A stretch of DNA of 64,000 nucleotides from NCBI RefSeq assembly GCF_036711975.1, contig NW_027248940.1:1860001-1924000 (forward strand), written 5' to 3'. The position numbers were made by a program, and so were the translations under genes. Shown here piece after piece: positions 36,201 through 44,519 of the stretch. A model generated the notes under the pieces. It ran no database searches. It was given only the letters and a program-made list of their open reading frames with translations, and was not told the origin of the DNA. How positions within the stretch are numbered: the stretch's first letter is position 1; every line of letters starts with the position of its first letter. The DNA is from Onthophagus taurus (lineage: Eukaryota > Arthropoda > Insecta > Coleoptera > Scarabaeidae).

Positions 36201-39200
36201 GAGTCAAGTTGGATAACCTAACAATAATAAAATTATAACCGTTAATATTTCGCTTTATATTTTTATATTTTTGTGTATTGCTTCTTAAGTGAAATACACT
36301 GTATAAATAAAAACATAGAAATGTCAATTCTTCCAATGACGTCACAGCAAGGCCTTTGCAGTACCAGAGACTGATTGTATGTCGAAATCTCACCGTAAGA
36401 TGGCATTAGCGTCTATATTGAAATAATTTAATTAAACTAACAATTTTATTATTAATAGTGGGAATGATGAGAGACAGCAATAACAATTATTACCAGTATC
36501 ATTCTTTTAATTTAAAAAGAATAGATTCCAATTCGTGTTATATTTTTAAATTTGCTGCTAACTTCAACTTTTAAAATTATATAGTTGAAGTTTGTTCAAA
36601 ATGACAGATGATGGACAGACGAAAACGTCATTTTAAAGTGATTTTTCGGTAAGAGTATATTATAGCTTTGCTTCAGCTAACGTTATAACTGGTTGGAAAC
36701 TCGTCCGATGCAATCTTACATGTCATATTATGATCATTATGATGCAGTGATATTCAAATGTGGGGGCATTATTTGACAGGTGTAATTGCTGTTGGTAATT
36801 GCATCTGAGGAATTCCCAACCAGTCGGAACGTTAATTGGAGCCACATAGTGGCTCCAAACACTTTCCAAACAGTTATTATGTGATTGGAACTTTTATATA
36901 TAAACCCAATCTAACCTGTATTCTTGTGGTTCGGTTCTTAGCTGAATAATTCCAAAATATCCCCAACAGATGGCGCCATATGCGTTTAATTTTAACATTG
37001 TCTTTAAATATTTAAAGGCACTGATTTTGTTAAGAAAATATTAGAAACGCAAACGGGAAAATTTGAAACACTTATAAATGTCAATTAAAGTTCGGGTGAA
37101 AAACCGTCAAATAAAGAAAATGAAATATAAACGTCTTACAGTTCTTGTAGAATCTTTTAGTGGTTGTTCAAACAGAAAATAAAAGTCGAAACACTTTTAA
37201 CGAACATCTATTTGAAATAACACGGAAATACTTTAAGCACAGAAAATTGACGCGTGGTCTCTTGCACGTGAACGTCAACTCTTATAGAAAAAACAACTGA
37301 ATAACAAAACTTAAAAAATACGGAACGGCCGACATATTAAATTATAATTAACAAAAATAACAGAAACTATTAACTTTCAAACATTACCGCCCGCCTTGCC
37401 GAACGGAAGGCAACCGAAATAACAATAAAACATGTGAAAAGAAAGCATAATCTAATATTGAAACATAATCAAACACAACAAAATAAAAGAACGACGGACA
37501 ACGTTAAGAAAATCCGAAACAATTAATGAAAACGAAATTAACACTCAATTATCGACACTCGGTAAGACACAAAGTTTAGTGACGGGTCGCGTTAAAGTCG
37601 TTGTTGGTGTCTTCACCGTTGCCACTCGCGCAAATCCGTCCGGTCCGGGGTGGAGATGCGTAATTCGACCAAGTGCCCACTTGGACGGAGGGAAACGTTC
37701 GTCCTTTATAAGAACCAACCTTCCAACTTGAGGTAAGTTACGTTGCTGATACCATTTATTGGAATTTTGAATGAACTGGAGATAAAATCTCTCCCATTTT
37801 AGCCAGAAGTCGTCTATCATTCGTCGCAAATGTTGCCATCGTGAAAGACGTGAAATGTTAACGTCGAGCAAGGAAGGCTCAGGAACTACAGTGAGGGAAC
37901 TGCCGATGAGGAAATGGGCGGGCGTTAAAATTTCGTAAGAATTAGGGTCATCGGAGATTGAACAAAGAGGTCGTGAGTTCAATACGGCCTCAATTTGAAC
38001 GAGGACCGTCGAAAATTCTTCATAAGTAAGTGTTGTTGCTCCGACGACCTTCTTAAAGTGAGTTTTAACTGATTTTACGCTCGCCTCCCATTTTCCTCCG
38101 AAGTGGGGCGCTGCTGGCGGATTAAATTTCCATTCGGTCCCGTCACAACTGAGCAGATGTGCAAGATGTCTCCACTGCGACGAGGCTGCCGAGAACACTG
38201 TTCGAAGTTCCTTATCAGCTCCCACCAGATTTGTTCCACAATCGCTATAGATGCAGCTTGGGATTCCACGACGACCGGAGAAACGTTTGAATGCTGCTAG
38301 GAATCCCGCTGTCGTGTAGTCAGAAGTGATCTCCAGGTGAACAGCTGAGGTAGTCATACAAACAAAGACGATTAAATATCCTTTGTACATTTTAGCTCCT
38401 CTCCCTCGCATACTGCGAAGCTGAAACGGCCCAGCATAATCTATGCCTGAATGTTGGAATGGTTTTGAAGGACGAACTCTGGCCGAAGGAAGTTGACCCA
38501 TGAGCTGCTGGCTTGTAACAGCTCGCTGTTTTGCGCATATCATGCATCGATGGATAAAAGCCCGAACGGGAACACGGCCTCCAATGATCCAAAACTGTCG
38601 ACGAATGGAAGTGGAGGTAAGTTGTGTTCCTCCATGCAATGTTCTACGATGATGGCTGTCAATTATCAATGTAGTGAGTCTGGAGTCCCTTGGCAGTATA
38701 ATTGGGTGTTTCTCGTCCCAATCCAACGTCGAAAATCGAAGGCGACCAGTGATAAGGAGAAACCCCAATCCATCAACGAATGGGACTAAACGGAACAGTG
38801 GGCTTGAACGTTGAACTGCTTTTCCGCTCTGCAGAAGTCGGATCTCTTGACCGAAGTATAATTGCTGACATTCGCGAACCCAAAACATTAAAGAGCGATT
38901 AATTTCTTCCGGCGACAGAATATCTGAAACAGAATAAAGCTTATTTCTGTCGAAAACTCTGATACACCAAGCCGTAACACGAAGAAGTTTGCTCAAGGAC
39001 GAATATTTTTCTTTAAGGTCCCAGCCTTTTTCACCATGGATGCTGTGTTTGAAGTTGAAATAGCTCGTTGCTCCACGTCAGCTTCGGTACTCAACGTTGC
39101 CCGGAACAAAGGCCACTGTGATGATGATGAACGGAGCCAGGAAGGTCCGGATCACCAAAAATCCTCTTGCTGCAGTCTCCTCAATGGAACGCCACGAGAT

Positions 39201-42200
39201 AGTAGATCCGCTGGATTATCCTCGCTTGGGAGATGATGCCACTTCGCCTCGGTCAATTCCTGGATCTCGGTCACCCTGTTGCGAACATAGTCCTTCCAAC
39301 GTGATGGATGGCTGCAGATCCAGAATAGAGCAACGGTCGAATCGCTCCACAGGTGCACTGGATGATTAATAAGATCCAAAGTCACGCGAACTCGTCGGAT
39401 CAAACGCGTAAGAATAACCGCGGCGCACAACTCGAGTCGCGGTATCGTAACGCGCTTAATTGGTGATACTTTTGTTTTAGCGATAAGGATTGAAACACGC
39501 ACTTCATCGCCCGAAACAACCCGAAGGTAAACCACCGCACCATAAGCGCTGTTCGAGGCGTCAGCGAATCCATGAACCTCAACCGATTGTGCACAGTCCG
39601 ACAACCCAAGCCACCTCGGTACCCGAATAGTTGGAACCTCTTTAAAATTATCAAGGAAAAAACTCCACCGCGTCACCAAATCGCTTGGTAAAGAATCGTC
39701 CCACTCAAGATTTCGAGTCCACAGCTCTTGCATAAAGATTTTGGCTGTAACAACGATAGGAGCTAGCCAGCCGAGCGGGTCAAACAACCGCGCGATAAAG
39801 GATAAGATGACGCGTTTGGTAAGTTCGAATGGTTTATCAGTATATGACTTGAAACTGAACAAAAAATTATCCTCTGAATTGTTCCAGAGCAATCCCAACG
39901 CACGCGGCGAGTTTGATTCGTCTAACTTAACAGTACTTGAACCTGAAAGGAATTCAGGAGCTAAAGAACGAAGCACTTCAGGATGATTCGACGTCCATTT
40001 TCGCGCAGTAAAACCGCCCGCCGTCAGGATAAGGTTCACTTGAAAGATAACCTCCTGAACCTTGTCTAGACCGTTCGCGCCCGAGAGGATGTCGTCCACA
40101 TAGGTGTCCAGTCGAATAACAGAAGCTCCCAGAGGCTGTGAGCTTAAGTGTTCGTCCGCTAGCTGCCGAAGGCACCGAATCGCTAAGTATGGCGCGCACG
40201 ATAACCCGTAAGTAACGGTACTTAGCTGATAGGTTTGAATAGGATCCGTACAGTTTTCACGCCAAACGATTTGTTGATACCGCCAATCGTCTGGATGTAC
40301 TTTAATCTGTCTGTACATTTTTTCTAAATCACACGCGAATACCACCGGATGGCGTCTCCACCGGAGAAGAACGTCGACCAACTCGGTTTGAAGTTTAGGC
40401 CCGGTATGGAGACATTCATTTAACGACATGCCCGAAGATGTTTTCTGAGACCCATTAAACACGACGCGCAATTTTGTGGTCGAACTGCTCTCCCGAATAA
40501 CTCCATGATGAGGCAAATAGAATTGAGGAAGTTCACGCAGCGGGGCCGATACTTGACGCATGTGATCCAATTCAAGGTATTCACACATAAATTGATTGTA
40601 CTTCTGTTTAAAATTCAAATTTTTCGCGAATCTCAGTTCAAGTCTTGTGAAAGTCTGTATGGCAATCGGATAAGAAGCGCCCAATTCAGTGGGAGACCGA
40701 CGGAAAGGAAGACGAACCACGAAACGACCGTTTAAATCACGCGAATAGTTACTCACAAAGTGATCTTCGCACTCTTTTTCGTCCGGCGAAATACAGGGAA
40801 CCGAAACCGTATCGTCTTCCTGTTGCCAAAAACGTTGAATAATTTCAAGGAGTTCCCGATCAATCGAACATTGAAACGCGAACGGGTTTGAGTTTGAAGA
40901 CGGTTGATCGGCCATGATACCGGAAAGAATCCACCCGAGGGAGGTTTGTTGAGCCACGAGCGATCCATCCTCGCTTCTTCGAATTCCATCTTGAATTATT
41001 TTTGAGTAGAAAGTAACCCCAAGAATCAAATCAATATTTCTAGATGATGTAAAATCAGGATCAGCTAGCGGAAGGTCTGCTAACTCGAAGGGAATATGCG
41101 CTGTTCTTTTTTGAGGAAGATATGCGGTAAGTTTCGGGAGAATTAGAGCTTCTTCTTCGTATGAAATGAAAGGGTTCACTTTTGATGCTAGTTTAATGTT
41201 CACAGTACCGCGTGAGACACTGGTGTGCTGCGACCCAATGCCAAAAATTGGGATACTGGCTGAATGACGCGAAATCTGCAACTGTTGCTACAGGGACTCG
41301 GAGATAAAGGATACTTCTGATCCTTGGTCGATGAGAGCTCGAACTAGAATGGTTTCACCGCGACTAGAAACTGTTAACACTAGCGCTGTCGCCAGAATCA
41401 CGGGGGTATGAACGTGGTGTGAATTTATAACGTGAGAATTTGAGGAAAGTGGCGCTTGATTATTATTTGTTCGAGATGAAAGTTGCTGAACGTTTGTTTC
41501 GGGGTTCGCATGCTGTGTGCTTGTAGAGCGTGAACGGGAATCTGAAGGGGCATCATGCAACGTGCTATGGTGATTCTTGTTGCATACGCGGCAGCGCTTC
41601 GAAACGCGACAATCCTTTACAAGGTGAGGTCCAAGACAGTTAAAGCATCGTTTATTACTTTTCACGAATTCGATTCTTGCAGACGGACTCTTCGCAAGGT
41701 ACGTTGGACATGAAGAGATATGATGATTCGAAGTGCATATGAAACAGTTGGACGTTCCGGAAGATGCGTTGTGAACTTTTACAACTCGGATCTTCGTGGA
41801 ATGTGAAGTTTGGTTAGGCTTTCGGTTTGCTTGCAAGTTCTTGATTGCCTCCAATGTATGAATACGCCCGATTAAGAAGTTCTCGAGTTCTTCATACGTT
41901 GAGGGATCTCGATGGTCACCGATGGACTTTTCCCATTCTTTCATCACGTCCATATCTAATTTTCTGATAATCAGAAAAACTAGAAAATAATCCCAATGTT
42001 GGACGGGACATTTCAAAACTTCAAGCGCACCGATTGCTTCTTTCACTTCCCCGACGAGTCGTTTTAATTCACTCGAAGATTCGTTCTTCATAGCGCGCGC
42101 GGAAAATAGTATTGCTAATTGAGATTCGATTAGTAACCGGCGATTTTCGTATCGTTCAACTAACGTCTGCCACGCCCTTTCGAAATTTTCATTCGTTATC

Positions 42201-44103
42201 GCGATGTTTTTGAGCAATTGAGCTGGCTCACCGATTAATGTCATTTTCAGGTACTGCAATCGTTCAACGTCTGATAATTCCCGATTATCAGTAACCATTG
42301 CGACGAACAAATCCCGAAACTGAGCCCAATTAGCGTACTTTCCGTCGAAATTGGGAAGTTTGATTTGCGGCAAATGTCGCGATGGACGAACCATCTCCGT
42401 TACGCTTCCAGCGGGGGCTTGAGAAGGCTGAGGAATTAGAAATGATTCCATCAGATCGAGAATTTCGCCCTTGGCCTCCATATACGCCTCCTCACAAACC
42501 GAAAATAAATCATCTGTGAAATATATTGTTTCTGTGAATAAATGCCGATATTTTGACAAGTATTTAAGCGACTCGTTGAATTCACTCCAATTCGCTTCAA
42601 GTCGCTCAAGACGACTTTGAATGTTTCCGCGAGTACGTTTCGCGATCGCGAGTTTTTTAATATTGTCTATTGTGCGAGAAATTAACCCGTGAATGTCATT
42701 TTGCCGTTCAAAAATCGGGTTTAAGTCAATTTCACTAGCGGTTGCCATGGTAACGTAACACAAATAAACACGAAAACGAAAAATCGAAAAACACACAAAA
42801 CGTTCTTTCTCTCCGCACTTCCGGTTATAGATCCGGCTCGAAGGACCAAAAAATGTTAAGAAAATATTAGAAACGCAAACGGGAAAATTTGAAACACTTA
42901 TAAATGTCAATTAAAGTTCGGGTGAAAAACCGTCAAATAAAGAAAATGAAATATAAACGTCTTACAGTTCTTGTAGAATTTTTTAGTGGTTGTTCAAACA
43001 GAAAATAAAAGTCGAAACACTTTTAACGAACATCTATTTGAAATAACACGGAAATACTTTAAGCACAGAAAATTGACGCGTGGTCTCTTGCACGTGAACG
43101 TCAACTCTTATAGAAAAAACAACTGAATAACAAAACTTAAAAAATACGGAACGGCCGACTAATTAAATTATAATTAACAAAAATAACAGAAACTATTAAC
43201 TTTTAAACATATTTTAAGTACGAAGTTTTTGTTTAGAGAGTTGCATTTCTACGAAGCTATTTTCTATGATGTTTACTCAATGAACCTTAGCTTTTCATGA
43301 CATGAGATGGAACAATAAGACGTGTTGTGTATTGGGTCATATATGTTATACTATAACACGTGCAAATTTGGTTGCATACCTCGCAAAAATTAATATTATG
43401 CTAGTCAACTTAACCTTCAAATTTTCAAATTAAATTTAATAATTATTATTAATATTTACCTATAATGCTCTTCAATTGATCCAAATTTTTTCTTTTGCCT
43501 CCGAACAGCCTTTTGATACTCCTTAACATGGTTCAAAAAAATCACCAAAACACCATGTAAAAATTTCTTGCTATCAACATCAATTAAAACTTGCAAAAAC
43601 CTCCGCAAAATCTCATCAACCAAATTTTTGGTTTCATTCAAAAAAGTTTCATCCTTACTTATAAAAAGAAACCACTTTTTGATTAAAATTTCAACGTCAT
43701 CAGTAAAATCATCAATCCTCTCATCAATACTTTTAATCTTTTTAAAATCTTCTTTAAACATCACATCACTTTCTTTAATCTCTTTTGATTTGAATAAAAG
43801 CCCGTTTTGTAAATAAACAAATCCGATTTTTGTATATTTTAAAAATGGGTTTTTCTCGAAATCGTAAACGATCGGTTTGTTTTGTATCAAAACTTTTCGA
43901 ATTAATTTCGAAGTCACCCATAATGTTAATGAAAAAATGAATAAGATGTACGATATTAAAATTAATCCGTTGATTGGTAAAAAATTTAATTTTAAGTCAA
44001 CACCGAATGAAATCACGATGAACGATAACGAAATTATAAATAATTTTCCTGTGAAATGATCTAATATCATCGTTGGGGAGTTTTTAAATAAATATATAAA
44101 CAA
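18230..44103 (-). CDS. PXA-domain membrane protein, sorting-nexin-like (SNX19-type?), 5 exons
   Basis: Exons: 44103-43460, 28893-27607, 19173-18924, 18874-18733, 18675-18230. All introns are GT-AG and phases agree (2, 2, 0, 1), giving 2769 nt and 922 aa. The start may instead be the Met at 44070. Two hydrophobic segments (about 21-35 and 42-64) give an N-terminal membrane hairpin. A PXA domain follows (about 126-285), split by intron 1 between EEHY and YSHIAS. Exon 2 then encodes a long acidic, Ser-rich, probably disordered linker (286-640) with a short amphipathic stretch (FGMAGLRKGLRL). The last about 150 residues are helical and could be a diverged Nexin-C domain. Proteins of this layout (SNX13/14/19/25) tether ER or endosomal membranes and lipid droplets. 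No PX domain is visible. Introns 1 (14.6 kb) and 2 (8.4 kb) hold satellite array 3, a BEL element, a LINE and a mariner. Confidence 0.8.
19195..19320. repeat. dispersed repeat next to the exon-3 acceptor of the PXA gene
   Basis: The start, ACTGTTCAGAGGAAAATTAA then AATTACGTTA, is shared with 28918-29000, and its later part (ATAATCAAATATTGTATA, AATTTTGATACCA) is shared with about 44440-44510. This copy begins about 22 bases from the exon-3 splice acceptor and so forms the 3' end of intron 2. Confidence 0.7.
19505..19840. repeat. dispersed transposon-like repeat
   Basis: From about 19510, ACAGGTGTCCCGAAACTCAA resembles a transposon terminus. The segment 19690-19815 recurs in reverse complement at about 49010-49125 with about 95% identity by eye, which marks it as an interspersed repeat. 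No coding sequence is seen; family unknown. Confidence 0.6.
19838..19899. repeat. GC-rich hairpin
   Basis: CCAGACAG GA CGTCGCGCC TTA pairs with TAA AGGCGCGACG TA CTGTCTGG, with a loop of about 18 bases. It stands out in AT-rich intron DNA and is probably the end region of a foldback element. Confidence 0.6.
19910..20469. other. intron 2 DNA with no recognised gene
   Basis: A small open frame (20134-20436) shows no domain I recognise and looks like chance in AT-rich DNA. Nothing else is supported before the MITE that follows. Confidence 0.5.
20470..20704. mobile_element. MITE, TA-flanked, GTGTCGTCGACGAA ends
   Basis: A 235-bp non-coding element with inverted ends: GTGTCGTCGACGAAAT at left, its mirror at right, and a shared inner part with TTTACAGTTTCCTGTAAATT (itself palindromic). 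It is flanked by TA at 20468-20469 and 20705-20706, so a Tc1/mariner-type enzyme probably mobilised it. The same ends occur at 22998-23484. Confidence 0.85.
20731..22985 (+). mobile_element. LINE with RNase H (I/R1/LOA group), rearranged
   Basis: A 5'-truncated non-LTR retrotransposon. A first block (20731-20932) duplicates the later block 21575-21775 almost exactly (RT thumb region, LYVTVVRPMITYGAAAWYRK). The main body then starts near 20933 with the RT fingers and runs through RT, RNase H and a C-terminal zinc motif to an ATGTAATGTAAAAATAAA tail. It lies inside intron 2 of the PXA gene, between two MITEs of one family. Confidence 0.9.
20984..22917 (+). pseudogene. LINE ORF2: reverse transcriptase plus RNase H, broken
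   Basis: Frame 20984-22345 has RT motif A (FLDIEGTFN), CPQGGVLSPLLWSLLVDDL, the catalytic YADD (AYADDIVVMV), then an RNase H start (LYTDGSKTPEGIGAG, FSDSQAAL). A frameshift at about 22342 moves to 22342-22917, which holds the rest of RNase H (IWVPGHSGVAGNEAADKLAR) and a CRLCAEEAETVEHVLCHC zinc-knuckle-like motif. The start of RT lies in another frame before 20984 (STESPPVCLSS...). With a truncated 5' end, no endonuclease and a frameshift, it cannot be active. Confidence 0.9.
22998..23484. mobile_element. MITE, second copy of the GTGTCGTCGA family
   Basis: A 487-bp element with the same ends as 20470-20704 and TA on both sides (22996-22997, 23485-23486). The interior differs in sequence and length from the first copy, so only the ends define the family. 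It starts 12 bases after the LINE's tail. Confidence 0.8.
24537..25648 (-). pseudogene. mariner-type transposase with in-frame stop
   Basis: The likely start is at 25648 (MERYENYEKYDKLACYI), giving an N-terminal HTH that breaks near 25545. The frame 25508-24840 continues with RYPERAQPN, a second HTH (CREIECQIGIKKSTA), the first catalytic Asp (WSDEAYFT) and the second in FQQDIAPAH. A TAA at 24842-24840 interrupts it, and the same frame resumes with GRWIGTHGPTRWPARSPD (third Asp) and LDFFLWGYIK. Counting the stop, 36 residues separate the last two Asp, as in the 3458-4520 copy, so the two belong to related lineages although their inverted repeats differ. Confidence 0.88.
25799..26038. mobile_element. 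240-bp MITE inserted in the mariner right repeat
   Basis: Inverted ends: GACAACCTAAGCCTTGACGT then AACAGAGATGGGCGGAGC at left, and the mirror image ending CAGGCTAGGCAGTC at right. TA flanks both sides (25797-25798, 26039-26040). It splits the mariner's right inverted repeat; the left repeat reads GATAAATTAAGTGATCGCG uninterrupted, so this MITE came later. Confidence 0.85.
26516..27582. mobile_element. cluster of TA-flanked non-autonomous elements
   Basis: The block starts with CAGGGTGGGCAAATTTGGG after a TA and ends with GTGAGACACCCTG before a TA. An inner inverted pair of about 85 bp (CGTAACTGGTTCGTTAGAAC near 26920 and its mirror ending near 27572) shows at least one foldback MITE. No coding sequence is seen. 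The cluster ends about 25 bases before the splice donor of PXA exon 2. Confidence 0.6.
28918..29000. repeat. dispersed repeat next to the exon-2 acceptor of the PXA gene
   Basis: ACTGTTCAGAGGGAAATTAA followed by AATTACGTTATTTTA and GTTAATAAAAGTTG matches 19195-19265 in the same orientation. It starts about 25 bases from the exon-2 acceptor, the same relative place as the copy at exon 3, and merges into array 3. Confidence 0.7.
28990..34535. repeat. satellite array 3, ~190-bp unit, ~29 copies
   Basis: The landmark GCTTCCAGGA falls at 29111, 29301, 29490, 29680, 29870, 30061 and 30251, a steady 189-191 bp. Units share CATTTTAAAGAGAAAGCTTT, GAGCTTTAATTTAAAATAAG and TTTTCTCAATATTTTTCCAA. Two main subtypes (AATTTCAATAAACACAGCTT and AAATTCGATAACTACGGCCT) alternate in patches, and a ~380-bp dimer with AATAGGGCTTCTAGGA recurs near 30.8-31.2 kb. 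The array occupies the 3' side of PXA intron 1. No gene in it. Confidence 0.95.
34697..34733. repeat. perfect 14-bp-stem hairpin
   Basis: AATATGCAATCCCC (34697-34710) and GGGGATTGCATATT (34720-34733) are exact reverse complements around a 9-base loop. It sits alone just beyond array 3 and may be a remnant of a small foldback element. No run of T follows as in an RNA polymerase III terminator. Confidence 0.7.
34780..35620. repeat. diverged tandem repeats resembling array 5
   Basis: Several imperfect copies of AATCCTTTAAAATGA(A/G)CCCAAAC followed by CGACATATCTAT-type and AATTTTGACATATTTG-type segments. The same wording makes up one of the two units of array 5 at 59.7-64 kb, so the two regions probably share an ancestor. 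Confidence 0.6.
35621..36679. repeat. intron DNA with a 356-bp-spaced direct repeat
   Basis: TCTTAATCACCATGGTAACC and GAGTCAAGTTGGATAACC occur identically at 35825 and 36181, within longer, weaker similarity of about 130 bp. The rest is AT-rich intron sequence with no recognised gene. Confidence 0.65.
36680..36832. mobile_element. 153-bp MITE
   Basis: Imperfect inverted ends of about 40 bp (ACGTTATAACTGGTTGGAAA at left; mirrored CCCAACCAGTCGGAACGT at right), flanked by TA at 36678-36679 and 36833-36834. Non-coding. Confidence 0.75.
37028..37383 (-). repeat. BEL/Pao 3' LTR
   Basis: 356 bp; downstream LTR of the minus-strand element. It differs from the other LTR at four positions that I can see (for example GACATATT here against GACTAATT). 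Confidence 0.93.
37545..38996 (-). pseudogene. BEL/Pao pol: integrase part
   Basis: 483 codons open. Seen in order: the zinc-binding HHCC region (DSHHRR ... CMICAKQRA), the integrase core with GIDYAGPF (first Asp), IYSDCGTNLVGADKEL (second Asp) and PHFGGKWEASVK (Glu), then a C-terminal DUF5641-type domain (NKWYQQRNLPQVGRLVLI, WALGRI). It belongs to the same polyprotein as the RT frame but is out of frame with it: a frameshift near 39060 and a stop at 39154-39152 separate them. Confidence 0.93.
39152..41281 (-). pseudogene. BEL/Pao pol: protease end, reverse transcriptase, RNase H
   Basis: 709 codons open. RT signatures: LRVVFNGS, FACDLEKMYRQI (motif A), YGLSCAPYLA and the catalytic LDTYVDDILSG. 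RNase H: VHGFADASNSAYGAV, PRLELCAAV and LWSDSTVALFWI. The frame starts two codons after the stop that ends the gag/protease frame and ends at a TGA (39154-39152) in EDFW-stop-SGPSWL, where relatives have a second Trp. Both stops look like single-base nonsense changes. Confidence 0.93.
41288..42748 (-). CDS. BEL/Pao Gag with start of the protease
   Basis: 486 codons from the Met at 42748 (MATASEIDLNPIF), chosen because upstream codons translate LTR-adjacent leader. An N-terminal coiled region is followed by the DUF1759-type Gag core (LPQIKLPNFDGKYANWAQF), then three Cys-rich knuckles (CFICTSNHHISSC, CFNCLGPHLVKDC, CRVCNKNHHSTLH) and the protease active-site motif ALIDQGSEVSFISE. The frame ends at TAG (41290-41288), followed by CAA CAG. 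BEL elements normally make one Gag-Pol frame, so this stop is either a disabling mutation or read through. Confidence 0.9.
   Translation of the reverse strand: MATASEIDLNPIFERQNDIHGLISRTIDNIKKLAIAKRTRGNIQSRLERLEANWSEFNESLKYLSKYRHLFTETIYFTDDLFSVCEEAYMEAKGEILDLMESFLIPQPSQAPAGSVTEMVRPSRHLPQIKLPNFDGKYANWAQFRDLFVAMVTDNRELSDVERLQYLKMTLIGEPAQLLKNIAITNENFERAWQTLVERYENRRLLIESQLAILFSARAMKNESSSELKRLVGEVKEAIGALEVLKCPVQHWDYFLVFLIIRKLDMDVMKEWEKSIGDHRDPSTYEELENFLIGRIHTLEAIKNLQANRKPNQTSHSTKIRVVKVHNASSGTSNCFICTSNHHISSCPTYLAKSPSARIEFVKSNKRCFNCLGPHLVKDCRVSKRCRVCNKNHHSTLHDAPSDSRSRSTSTQHANPETNVQQLSSRTNNNQAPLSSNSHVINSHHVHTPVILATALVLTVSSRGETILVRALIDQGSEVSFISESL
42854..43209 (-). repeat. BEL/Pao 5' LTR
   Basis: 356 bp; upstream LTR of the minus-strand element, which should carry its promoter. 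It is followed (towards lower coordinates) by the primer-binding region. Confidence 0.93.
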
Positions 44104-44519
44104 TCACTTGTCAAAAACACAACGAATTTCGTGAGTTAACGTTCGAGACGAGTTGGAAAAACTTTATTTATTGATCCGTTTAGGAATCAGCTGATTTATA
44201 TACATACATCGTGGAGAAAAATACACGTGTTTTTGATAGATAAGACTGCTGTTTTAATCATCATTATGTTGTGTTTTATCTTGTTTATAAACATTGATAA
44301 TAAGCTGATTGTATCTTTAGTTATCTTGTGGATAAAATTATCTGTTATTGGGGTATGTTGGGTTGCATAAGCTAGGTACATCGATTTTAATGATTAAATT
44401 AAATTAATTTAGTTAAAATTGTTATTTTAGAAAATTTTATTAATAAAAAATGATTATAATTTTACTATAATCAAGTATTGTATACAACAAATTTTGATTG
44501 TATCAATAATTATTGAGAT
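44104..44519. promoter_or_regulatory. 5' flank of the PXA gene
   Basis: About 400 bases of AT-rich DNA between the first Met of the PXA gene and array 4. The promoter and 5' UTR should lie here. From about 44425 it carries part of the dispersed repeat also found beside exons 2 and 3. No clear core element is seen. Confidence 0.4.

Larger units (their letters stand above)
37028..43209 (-). mobile_element. BEL/Pao LTR retrotransposon, full length, recently inserted
   Basis: A 6182-bp element on the minus strand with two 356-bp LTRs (37028-37383 and 42854-43209), both starting TGTTAAG and ending AAACA as written. I count four differences between them, about 1%, so the insertion is young. The flanks GATTT and TATTT suggest a 4-5 bp target duplication. 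Just inside the right LTR, the minus strand reads TTTGGTCCTTCGAGCCGG, as in other BEL elements at the primer-binding site. Inside the left LTR it reads AAGGCGGGCGGTAA, a polypurine tract. Gag and pol lie between but pol is broken. The element sits in intron 1 of the PXA gene, in the gene's sense orientation. Confidence 0.95.

Noticed and set aside
36187..36393. 68-codon minus-strand frame near a CCATGG
   Set aside because: Begins in intronic DNA next to the duplicated core; no domain and no splice partner.
41282..41290. Programmed stop-codon read-through in the BEL element (TAG CAA CAG)
   Set aside because: Not asserted as a feature: BEL pol is normally one frame and this copy has other breaks, so plain mutation is simpler.
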